DNA of 64,000 bases from Phallus indusiatus (taxonomy: Eukaryota > Basidiomycota > Agaricomycetes > Phallales > Phallaceae): assembly GCA_027605045.1 (NCBI GenBank), contig JAQFWX010000008.1, forward strand, positions 1,302,001 to 1,366,000, written 5' to 3'. The notes beneath the pieces are model-generated. The model did no database searches. It was not told the DNA's origin and saw nothing but the letters and a program-made list of their open reading frames with translations. Numbering within the stretch: the stretch's first letter is position 1; each line of letters opens with the position of its first letter. This document shows, piece by piece, positions 25,354 to 35,601 of this stretch. The position numbers and the translations under genes are program-made.

Positions 25354-26341
25354 TCATGGCTTATTAGGACAGTACTTCCACCATCTGGTGAAGACAAATG
25401 AATTAATAATCATAAACCAGCTGATTGTCGTGACTAAATGAAAGCTTACCCTCTGTGAATTGGGGCGATAATATAAGGGAGAACGATATTCCGAATGAAA
25501 TTAGGTAAAGAAGGGGGGAAGTGAGGTTTATACTCGGCTGGAATATTGCTATCCAAACGATCAGTCAAAGAGTTCATTCCAGATTCATAGCGTGAACATA
25601 CCCAAAGACGAAAGGCATGATATCGACTAAGCCACCTTCCTTTCTCGCTTCATCATCAAGCCCGTCCGACATGGCTTTCATTTCTGCTTCTGTGAAAACC
25701 TTCAGTTTCTCCGCTGACAGATCTTCAACCTCCTGATCTAAATGTGTGAACTGATAAAGAGAGAGAGAGAGAGGTAAGGTCTATTTCCTTTCTCCAGTCA
25801 ATACGAGGTCAACCACGTACTAGAATTCCTTTGAAAGAGTCCATCAATTCCCGTAGAGCAGGTGCGTCAAATTTACTATGGTCGGCCTTTGCTTCTCTCA
25901 AAGATGCAACGACCTTATCGAGCTTCTCGTGGATCTCTTTATGTTGTTCAAGTTCGGTGGAGAAATCAAGTTTCTTCTGGAGCTCGACGAACAAAAACCG
26001 TTCTACAATGAATTGACAGACCGAAATCAGCTAATTCTGCAAATGACAGCCTGACAAAATTCCCCTAACCTTCCACGCCGTGATGTTTTTCAACTATATC
26101 CGTCCAGACGGTGCAATAGCTAAGGAAATTTCCAAGGTCGTTCATCGGAGGATTTTCCAAATGACCGTAAATGCTGTTGAAGCCATTCTTGACCGTCTCG
26201 TGGGCTTAATGAGCAAAGTTTTACTTTAGCTTTACGCCACAATACACTCCGAAGTTGTTCTAATTCGTACTTACCGACAATCATGGTCCATTGCAGCTGC
26301 TGATAAACGTCCTTGGGAAATGCGTATTTTTCGTCAGCCAT
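25354..26341 (-). CDS. Hemerythrin-domain protein 2
   Basis: Same six-exon layout as gene 1. Start ATG at 26339-26341 (MADEKYAFPKDVYQQ); exon 1 ends at GTAAGT and exon 2 begins at a TTAAG acceptor (AHETVKNGFNSIYGHLENP). The ligand set is conserved: AHETV, KHHGVE, EQHKEIHEKL and HLDQE. The last exon reads WWKYCPNKP with stop TGA complementary to 25354-25356. The intron before the HLDQE exon has a (CT)n run as its polypyrimidine tract (25758-25775 on the plus strand). It is closer to gene 1 than to gene 3, so 1 and 2 are probably the younger pair. Confidence 0.85.
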
Positions 26342-27261
26342 CGTAACAAAGGCGTTCCGTTTCCAAATTGAAAAATGCTTTGTGAAAGCACCGGTTTATA
26401 TATAGGGTATCTGAAGAGCGCTATGATGTAAAAAAAGAACACCTCCAAATACAGTTGGGCTGATTCACGCTTGAGTCATCTCCATCCGCGTTCACATCCG
26501 CGTATGGTCTGGTCATTCACGCTAATTCGCAGAACACTTTGTCTCACGTTTTTAGACAATTGTGATCTGTTCCTGAGCGGTGTCGATGTCCGCATTCGTT
26601 TCGCTTCTTATCATATCTCTTACATGTCACCCTAACGTGTAAAACCAGTTCTTGAAAGAGAGTCCTGAACAAATCCGTGATTTGAAGCAAGCATGTTATT
26701 CGTCCATTATCTTTTTCGAAAAACAAATCGCTTGACAATGTTATTTGATTGAATCAACTAGACTTGATTGACGCGCTCAGTGCCACCTTTGTTAGCCGCT
26801 AACATGTGGTTTCCACGCCGTTGCGAATCGGTCCACTTATAGTCACTAGCTAGTTGGGGCAATGCGACACTGAGAGTGATGATGAAATGAAAAAAGCCAG
26901 CTATCTGCGCTGTTTTGGTAGGAATGCTTCAGGGTTATGGTAATCAAATAAAGAGCGACGATCCTCTGTTAGCAAACATCAATACCGACATGTGGAAACT
27001 ACCCATGAGATTTTGGGAATAAAACTTGGCGTCGAATGAGAAGAGGATTCAGGAATATTGAAACCGCCGGCCGAAATTTTTGCAATAAGAACTTGATCGT
27101 GTATATAGCAGCGTGCCAGTAAACGCTGACGCTCAAAGTCGCCAGGTGAACCGGTGACCATTTGTATTTCCAGCTTCTCTTAAAGAGCTAGGTGACTTTC
27201 AAATTCAAATTCATGTGAAGAGGGAAGTGAAATGCATTAAATAAAGAAAAGTCGCGACGTT
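26342..27261. other. Intergenic between hemerythrin genes 2 and 3
   Basis: No gene recognised. A 60-codon minus-strand stretch (27161-26979) contains SPGDFERQRLLARCYIHDQ but has no supporting exons, so it is left unassigned. Confidence 0.4.
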
Positions 27262-28235
27262 TTAGTAATGTGGAGAGTACTTCCACCATCTAAGAAAGTA
27301 AATCACTATTTGCAGTCAAAAGATCTCATCTCGAGAACTACTCACGATTTGTGATAAGGAATCGCTAGATAGGGGATAATAAAGTTGCGCAAAAAACCTG
27401 GTAGTCCCGCAGGCCAGTGTGGTCTGTATCCTTGGTCCATGTGGCTGCGAAAAAAAGAAAATTGTAGATACGTGGCTAAAGAGGGAAACAAGGATAACGA
27501 ACGTCATGATAAAGGGTAGCACATCGCTGAGTCCACCTTCTTTCTTAGCTTCAGCCTCCAAACCCTCCATTATCACCTTCAGTTCAGTCTCAGAGTAAAC
27601 CTTCAGCCGATCCGGTCCAACGTCTACAATTTCTTCATCAAGGTGAGCAAACTAAAAAAAAAAGTATGTATGAGTCATTTGACCCAATCAAAATAGGACA
27701 TGACAATGATACCAGAACGTCCTTGAAAGAAGCCATCGTTTGACGCAAAGAACCAGCGTCGAACTTGCTGTTGTCGGCTTGTGCCTCCTTCAAATGTGCA
27801 TTAACCTGGTCTAAACCCTTGTGAATGTGTTCATGCTGCTCTTTTTCGCTGGTAAGGTCGATGTGTTTCGTGAATATTGGGAATAAGTATTGATCTATAT
27901 CAAACCTATCGTAAGGAAAACGTGTGACGGCGTTTAGCAGATAAATCACGCACCCTCCACTGAATGGTGGCCGTGGACGAATTTAGTCCAAACGAGACAG
28001 TAGCTTATGAAATTGTTTAAATCGTGTGATGGTGGATTCTCCAAGTGCTTCAAGATACTCTCGTATCCAGCTTTGATGACCGAGTGTGCTGAAGGAGGAG
28101 GAGGAGGAGAAGAAGAAGAAGAAGAGAGTTAGCGGCCCATTCACGTCACAAATCCAAGTCAAACTGACCAACAGTCATGTTCCATGCGAATTGTTCATAG
28201 ACACTTTCTGGACAGGCATATTTGTCTGCGCTCAT
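27262..28235 (-). CDS. Hemerythrin-domain protein 3
   Basis: Start ATG at 28233-28235 (MSADKYACPESVYEQ). The ligand segments AHSVIKAGY, GHHSVE, EQHEHIHKGL and HLDEE are conserved, and the final exon reads WWKYSPHY then TAA (27262-27264 complement). It is the most divergent of the three and lacks the CPNKP ending. Intron 1 has a long CTT/CTC trinucleotide run (28095-28130 on the plus strand, purine-rich there) directly before its CAG acceptor. Function is as for gene 1: probable di-metal binding with unknown physiological substrate. Confidence 0.82.
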
Positions 28236-28812
28236 GTTGGATTGTTCCGAGTGAAATGGAAAAACGAAACCAGCGTGGCCTCAGTTGTGAACCAATGTCT
28301 AAAGGGAGATTGCAAACGCCGCGGACACATTTCAACTTTCGAGAACCGTTGTTCTTTGTGAGTTGTAAACGCGTGAACGGGTATAGATAGCCGTGCGAAC
28401 TGTCGTTTGAGCTCGTTCCCGCTACGTCGGCTAAATCCTGTATGAGAGCATTTACTCTATTAGTTGGGCAACGACTAGAGTTTTTTCAGCATCATTTGGT
28501 TGCCACCTGAGAGCTGGTTACATACTATACTGAGTATGGTGCTGAAATTCACGCAAAGACAGCAACATTTCATTGAGCGATTGCTAAGTACAATTTTCCG
28601 GGACAGGGACACCGAACTGGTTCTGAAACTTCTGATGTGTACAACTGTGTGCCGAGACACGATGGACTATCAAAGATGTGCATGCAGGGCAGCAACATCC
28701 AATATAATGAAGACGAGTTGCAAATATATACTGAACGGGAGACGAGCTCAAATCTCGCATCCAGTAACCTAATTCTTAAGAACAATTACTGATAATTTAG
28801 CACAGACATTGA
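28236..28812. other. Intergenic between hemerythrin gene 3 and 7-TM gene
   Basis: No gene recognised; a 90-codon plus-strand stretch (28500-28772) has no known domain. Confidence 0.4.
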
Positions 28813-30083
28813 TTACACTTCTTTAGAGACAGTTTCAGAAAGACTGGATTTCGGAAGGTTAATCCTTGAATCAGAAAAGGGAATGACTCGTGTGTGAGAA
28901 CTGTCCGTATGAGTTGTTGTCGTGATATTCACAAAATCGAGTGGAGTGTTCATTCGTTGGGGTTTCAGAGTATTTCGAGTCCAAGCGCGCTGCTGTGCTA
29001 CTCGCAACAGAATAAGCAGTGGGGAGATTGACTACAATATGAAAATCTTCAATGGGATGAAACAGTGTCAGGATGGCGTTGCGTACCTGAACTTGTCCCA
29101 ACAGAGGCAGAAACAGGTTCTCAACTGGATTATTTTTTGCAAAAGTGATAATAAAGATGAGTGCTACAGCCGAATAAAGAAAAGCCGATTCGATTAGGGT
29201 GGCAGAGACGGTCAGATAGTACGTCGTATGCGTATGCTTATTGTTCGCTAAAGCTTTGCGAGCTTGGAATCTCATGATCAATAGCCGCGAAACGATCAAC
29301 GTGGTAAGAAGGAGTGTCGTTCCTATCGAAATTGACCAGAACGTCAATGCAAAGTTGAGACTCGCTTTGCTGAAAAATCCAGCCGCTGGATTGATGATCT
29401 CCCATAACATTAAACAGGACATAACTGGAAAAAAAAAGATTATTCGAGGGATTAGACAATTGTAGAAATTCACCCACTTATTGAAACAATGTATAATCCC
29501 GCCGGAATAAGAACAATAAAATAGTTGTGGTCGAATATAACAAAGAAACGATATAACTAAACGAATAATAAATCAGCCACCGTACGTAAATTGTAAAGAA
29601 GGGTTGTTTTTACCAATAAACCGTCTTGAAGCCATGTATTAATAACGTATGCAAAAAATCCTACCACATTAATGGGAATGGCAAAGGTCGTTAGAGCATA
29701 GGCGAGAGGTCCACCTGGAAAATCTCGGTTGTCGATAAAGTCATACTGGTTCTCGACAATGTTGGCCCCATTTCCTATTGACCCGAGAACGAAATTAATT
29801 GTGATGTATACGCCGAATATCCATGAAGTCCTAGGATCCCGTTTACGACTAGACCAAAACAAAGACAGACATATAAAGTACAACGTCGCATGGACACCTG
29901 AAAAGAAGGGAAAAAACATTTATGAGAACTTGGGGTCAATGGAGGGGATATAATGTAATGCAAACCATATGCGACTGCCCCCAAGATATTGCCATTTAGT
30001 AGCAATCTCTCGTTAATGAGGTCTGCTTCGGTTTCATTAGCAGGAGCCCATTGTGAAACACGAAATATTGCTGGGTCGCTCAT
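28813..30083 (-). CDS. Seven-transmembrane protein of agaricomycete type
   Basis: Start ATG at 30081-30083 (MSDPAIFRVSQWAPANE); stop TAA complement at 28813-28815. Exons read in order give seven hydrophobic helices: ILGAVAYG..TLYFICLSLF (TM1), FGVYITINFVLGSIGNGA (TM2), YALTTFAIPINVVGFFAYVI (TM3), FIVLIPAGLYIVS (TM4), NFALTFWSISIGTTLLLTTL (TM5), FLYSAVALIFIITFA (TM6) and PLLGQVQSISPLLILLR (TM7). The FPGGP motif before TM3 and ESAFLYS before TM6 mark a large agaricomycete family of uncharacterised 7-TM, GPCR-like membrane proteins. The C-tail is polar and Ser/Thr-rich (TDSSHTRVIPFSD). No ligand or G-protein motif is visible. Confidence 0.8.
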
Positions 30084-31427
30084 AAGAGATATTCGCGTTG
30101 CAAACGGTAAGTGAGAAAAGGAGAGATGGCTCCCCAACGATAAACCCAAATGACGAGAGTATTTAAATCAAGTCATCGGCTCTACATGATCTGAAAGAAA
30201 CACATCGATATTTAGCTGAATCCGACGTGATGTAGCAAAAGTGACTAGTCAAGTCAAACGCGGAGAAATTTTATTGGAAGTTGCGGCAAATAACCCAAGA
30301 GAAAGATTTTAAGGATCATGAAATGAAGGACCATTGATGGAAAACTCCATGGCACTGAGAATATAATTGACAGCGGCTGAGATAGATGATCGCCCTATAT
30401 TTAATTCATTTGCATTAGTATTTGGCTTGTGAACATGTGTTTAATATCGAGGGGCATAATCGAGCCAATCGACGTTTCGCACGTTCCCTGAGTAAACCGT
30501 TAGTTATCAAGCTACACAGTTGGCAGAATAACTTTAATGGATCGTACTAAGATAACCTTACCCTCAAAAACATTTCACGAGGGAGAACTCAGTTCTTCGA
30601 CCTGAAGGGAAGCCGACCTGTGGGACCTTGAATTAATTGAAGAAGTCGAACGGAGATAATACATCATTTTCCTTACTGATCTGTCAATCTTAATCACTGA
30701 AACCGCCGTCATAGAGATTGCTATTCACATTACAGGTGCCTCAAACACATGTCATACCTTTCGCACCAAGGCGACGCTTTAATCCAGGACGATCTCATTG
30801 AGATGCTTTTCTAGGGATAAGAGGTAGCCTTTACATCTAATGAGAATGAATCAATGAACAGTGAATCCGGAGTCCGTCATTCAGTCAGAAACAAGAATAG
30901 ATAGTGATAATGAATTCTACAAGCGTAGAAGCCAACCTGTGCCGCGGCTGCGGCCTGAACTCGGGGTTGTGTAATTTGAAGCATGGAAACGTCAAGTCAA
31001 GTCTCACGCTTCTTAAAAAAATGGAAAGTGAGAAGATGGAAAGAGTGTCTTGGAAATCAAAAGCGCCATCTGAAACCGAGTCCTCAAGGCAACTTTCAGA
31101 AGATCGATTGATTGATTGCCACATGTGAGTATAGAGTAATATAGGAATAAATCAAAAGGAATGAATGCAAAATGGTACCTGGGGATGGCCCTATTTAATT
31201 TAATGTTCTTTAGAAATCAATGGTGGCAACAACTTCCTATTGAAAAGCTTGGCGTCGGGCGACGTCGAATTTACGGAGAAAAGAAGTTGCGTGCACTCGA
31301 GACCAGCCACTGTACTGACGATAAACTATATATTAAAAAAAACTCTTGCTCAGACTCAAGCTCAAGTAAAGGTCACCTCAGGTACTACTTGCATCGCATC
31401 CCAGCTATCCTTGAATTTGCTTTCTCC
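30084..31427. other. Intergenic, no recognised gene
   Basis: No gene with a recognisable product. A plus-strand 74-codon stretch (30904-31128) contains CRGCGLNSGLC but shows no domain. It includes the promoter of the 7-TM gene at its left end. Confidence 0.4.
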
Positions 31428-31586
31428 ATGCAACTTTCTCTGATCTTTTATGTTCTGACATTCTCCTTGATGGCCATCTCGGCACCGGTGAAATTGTCAA
31501 CTGACGGTGCTGTTTGTCCTAAACAAAACCGAAGCGTTGATGCCAATGAGCGAGCAAGTAAAGCTCCATCTGGCGGATGTTTTTGA
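31428..31586 (+). CDS. Possible small secreted protein
   Basis: Fifty-two codons from ATG 31428-31430, beginning with a plausible signal peptide (MQLSLIFYVLTFSLMAISA, cleavage after ISA) and leaving a short polar mature part with two cysteines (KLSTDGAVCPKQNRS, then SGGCF and stop). It is single-exon as read, though a longer multi-exon model is possible. No family is recognised. Short signal-bearing ORFs arise by chance, so this is a candidate only. Confidence 0.3.
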   Translation: MQLSLIFYVLTFSLMAISAPVKLSTDGAVCPKQNRSVDANERASKAPSGGCF

Positions 31587-33561
31587 AACGGAATGTACGA
31601 TAGTACTCGTGTAGCTCATGGACAGCCGATAACTGACAGATATTAATAACAGTTATAGATGCAGTTCAACTATGCGGTGACTCGCCTTAAATCAATTTCC
31701 AAGTGTTTCTCTGCCTATGTATCTTGACAATTATGTCAGAAGTATTGTATCTCGTGTCCTTGTAGAAATGAACAAATGTAGTCGCCAAGCTGGAGCAGTT
31801 TAGTTTAGTCAGCAGCTGTACAGCATACGCGACTTCCCGACTCGACTTTACCTTCTCCGGGTTTGTTATGCATAGCTTCAAGCTCTAACGAATGACAGTC
31901 GACGTAAGATGTCGATGAAAGTGCACTTGCCCCAAATATCCGTTGCTGCCACCAAAGTTTACTCTCGCCGGAGTTGCGCTGTTGATCGCGCTGTTTGCCG
32001 GAGTACAGGCATGCGCAACTACCTCCGAGTGTTTTGCCAAACAAGAATTCGCTTGTAAAGTCGTTTTTCGGGAGGCGGCAGGGGGCGGCCCGGGAACATG
32101 ACCTGTATCATGAAAAGTGGCACTCATTGCACGTCAGATATAGAAACACGCAAATTACGTTTTGTGTCTACGGAACGTGTTTCGAGCCACGCGCTCGATC
32201 TTCATTGCCAGTCAACACCTTGCAATGAAAGTAAGACACCAAATCTGAGATCCTTCTTTAGCCTCATTCCTTCGAAGGTCGCAGACATTGTACATATATA
32301 TGTGCTGACAGTGCCATCCCTGACTGATTCAAACACGATCTAGCTCAACACCTTACCATTCATGATTCCCGTTATCGTCAACAAACTCACCGATAAAAAA
32401 TAGTACGTAGCCTGATCCTAATGTCTCATCGATGATACGTGCTCACGACCTATTGCCGTCAAGCATTAAACTAGCGGGTGCGTTCAGTTCTTCTATAGTT
32501 GAAACACGATTTACTGAAACGACTCCTACAGGAATACAGATATTTTATCCCAAAGACATAGATTTTCCGAGAAATATTGACATACTCCTTGACAATAAAC
32601 TATTCAAAGCCAAATTCGATAAACGTAAATCTGAGCCAGGTGCCGCATGGTGGACGGTTAATTCGACCGAGTAGCTTTCTCAACTTCTACTTATTTATAC
32701 ATAGAATATCTGAAAAATATTTACCTTCATAGAAACTTATTGGAAGTGGCTCAACTCGTCGTTCTGCCACTTGTATGCTGCCCTCCCTCCTGCTTTAGAA
32801 AACTGAAATACTTGTTTGATACCACCGGTACCCAAGCGCGACAAACTCCCCTAGTCTTACGGACACCGATTCTTCTTGCTGCTGACAGCCTCAAAGATAA
32901 TTTTTCAGACTTTCCGGTCGGCGACACCCACTTCACAATACAACGTACGTACACTACTCAAATTTGAAGTTAAGCGGTACTGATATCCGAGTCTGACGAA
33001 TTTGCAGTTCACAACGTTGACGGCATCATAATTCTGCTTCACGCGTGGTATGGCAACATTCAAAATATCCTTCTGACCCTGGATCGGGAAAAACTCGTGA
33101 AGAAATAAGTCGAGGCCAAATATTCTTGTATTAGTAGACGTTTTAGCTCGATATGAATGTAAATTAGACATGCTTCGGCGGCTTGGTCCTCCATTCTCCA
33201 AATCTTACCATTAGTATTGCATTGTCCGCACTGGCTAACATACAAATGATTTATTCAAGAAAATTAAAGATTTCCATAAAATCGTCAGGGCTCTTGTACG
33301 TTTGTTGACAGCCAACGAAGCTAAAATTTTGGGTCAGAGCACGATTCGTCTACGACGCTTATCAAAATCAATCAACACGTCGGCACAACAATTGGAATGT
33401 GAGGAGAGCAAGTATGAGTGATATACAATGGCATATCCCATCCCGAAACACCTGTTCCTTCAAACACAACATTTCTAAGTTACATAGCATATAGGTGCAT
33501 CTAGGTAACCTGAGGAGTCGGAACTCTCTCTAGCAATAACAATACCTATATAATTAGAAAG
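31587..33561. other. Gene-poor stretch with unassigned open stretches
   Basis: Nothing firmly assignable. Around 31960-32090 a plus-strand frame reads a hydrophobic run FTLAGVALLIALFAGVQA followed by CATTSECFAKQEFACK, like a secreted cysteine-rich peptide, but lacks a Met in frame. At 32432-32674 an 80-codon stretch includes IDFPRNIDILLDNKLFKAKF. At 32905-33245 there are minus-strand stretches. These may be eroded genes. Confidence 0.3.
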
Positions 33562-34826
33562 TCAACATCTCACACAGCGCCAACTCCATACCCACCTTTC
33601 GTTAAAAAGAAAATCAACATCATCTGCCTGTTCCGGACCGTACCATGCCAAGGACGGTATACATGACAGATCTTCACTGGTGTCCTCGCCCCCTGGCAGA
33701 TTGTCCGCCAGCTTCTTCAAAGAGGAATCTAAGCCGCAGACCTCAACACTTGCACAATTATTCTGTTTAGCGGCTTCCATGGCAGCTGATAGAAGCATCG
33801 AGAAGGACTGCTCGGTCGCCCTCAAACGCGTAATCGCCAATGAAGCCGGAGATCGACTTGTATCAACTACCCATGTAGCATATGCCTTTTCCGTTTCTGC
33901 CACTACTTCTGCTCCCCAGTACTTTGGCATCGGCAAATGCGGCGAGCCTGGAAGATACATCATACAGCGACGAATTTGAAATGCAGCTACTCCCTCATTA
34001 GACAAGAAAGCACAACTTGTCTGCTCCGCCAGAGGGGTAGTAAGATGAGAAAAGCTCTCTTCAATGAACCGTGCATCTTCTTCCCAAAGCTGCACGCAGT
34101 CACTTTCCGACAACCATCGCACGCCCACCAAAGGTTCTGATACTTCTCTCCATCTCCAAACGGTATTGACGTGGCCTTTCATTTTCCAACCTGTGTTAGA
34201 GGGATTCCACCCAGCTTTCCAATAAAAGTCGCCTCCAATCTCGCTCCATAACATGGAAAAAGCTGCATTTCCGACATCAGGTGAACGTGGAGGTGGCGAT
34301 CCCCATGTTTCTGGGAAGTCACCCAGTTCACCTTCAGGAGCTAAAACATAATGCAGTAGGCGCATCATATGTGTTGCATAGCCTTTGTTACGGTTTTCGG
34401 GAGGACAAAAAACCGACGAGATAGCATATGCAATCACTTTTTGAGGCTTGAGGGACGTTGGCTTCCGAATCAACGCCTGTCTTTGGAACCTAAACGAGCA
34501 TTTAACAAATCCTTAACGGTGTTATATGAATCTATTAGACTCACGTCTCGCACGAGCATAGGAAGTCTGGCGTCTCAGGATTGTCCACAGGTGCCAAAAC
34601 CCAAGTTTTGAGTTTTCCATTTATTGCATGTTGGTGCGTGTCCACGATTTCATCACGTCTTAAATACCCTGCTAAATCCAGACCTCTGGCCCATTCTTCA
34701 TAATTCCGCTTCCTGGAGATAGCATTCTACAACTTCCAGTCAACAAACAGAGTTATGTGACATTTTGACTAAAGGCTTAACTTGGTAAGACGTTGCTTCA
34801 AAGAGTGATACTCTCGATAAATCCAT
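33562..34826 (-). CDS. LYC1: LYC1-like GNAT N-acetyltransferase
   Basis: Three exons: ATG at 34824-34826 (MDLSRVSLFEATSYQ, donor GTTAAG), a middle exon from the acceptor near 34728 (NAISRKRNYEEWARGLDLA to FLCSCET, donor GTGAGT), and a long third exon. The acetyl-CoA binding segment reads SVFCPPENRNKGYATHMMR, followed by LLHYVL, as in fungal LYC1 proteins. The C-terminal domain contains SLAWYGPEQADDVDFLFNE, typical of this family, and the length (about 385 residues) fits. LYC1 in Yarrowia lipolytica acetylates lysine at N6 to start its catabolism; the same role here is inferred from family, not shown. Probably cytosolic, with no signal peptide. Confidence 0.8.
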
Positions 34827-35601
34827 GGTTAGGTTCAGTATTCAATGACTGTGCAACTACGATGGCATGAGTCAGAAATGCACACTGCACATAGCCGAGA
34901 AGTTGTCTAACCTCGGCTTGGTAGTAACAATGAGTCATATATGCAGTTTAAAAACCTTGTAATTGAATTCGAGCATAGAAGAATAATTTGTCTTCCCCGA
35001 TTACTGCGACTCAAACACGGGACTATAGTACCAACCTGGGGAGGCTGATTGTGGACGTGGATTGCGCTGCGTATCAAAGGGTAACAAAAGCGGAGTTGTT
35101 CCGCTCAGCGCATTGCGAAGATCAATCTCGACAGATGAGGATTCATGGTTGCGTTAGTAGAGCCAAGTAACCCCTATGATTGTCGCGAGTGAGTCGTCAG
35201 CGAAGATTTTTCCAAAATCTTCTTCCAGCATAAACACTGTTAGTTTTCGTAATTCTGTATGGTGATCATGACTCATGAATTATGTGCATGAGACATTTCT
35301 GGATACGCACCGAAAATTGCGTTGTCAAATCAAAGCAATAATAACTGACGTCTTCAAACTTGTTATCAAGCTTTCAAGCCGATACTCGATTTGACCACGT
35401 GGCCATTAATCATCACGACAAAATCTACTTCACAGAACTATAGTTATTTCCTCCAATGTTAAAAAAAGGCTCGAAAAAGCAATGAATCTTTATTTCGTGA
35501 GTTAGGTTGGATTTGAACGAAGACAGAGAAAGGAAAGAATTCAAGCTCCGACAACTGCGCGTTTGAAACAACTTCGGCATTCGTCGAGACAACTCTTACT
35601 C
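34827..35601. other. Divergent intergenic region
   Basis: About 775 bases between the divergently transcribed LYC1-like and Ubc2-like genes, presumably holding both promoters. No ORF worth annotating and no clear regulatory repeat seen. Confidence 0.4.
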
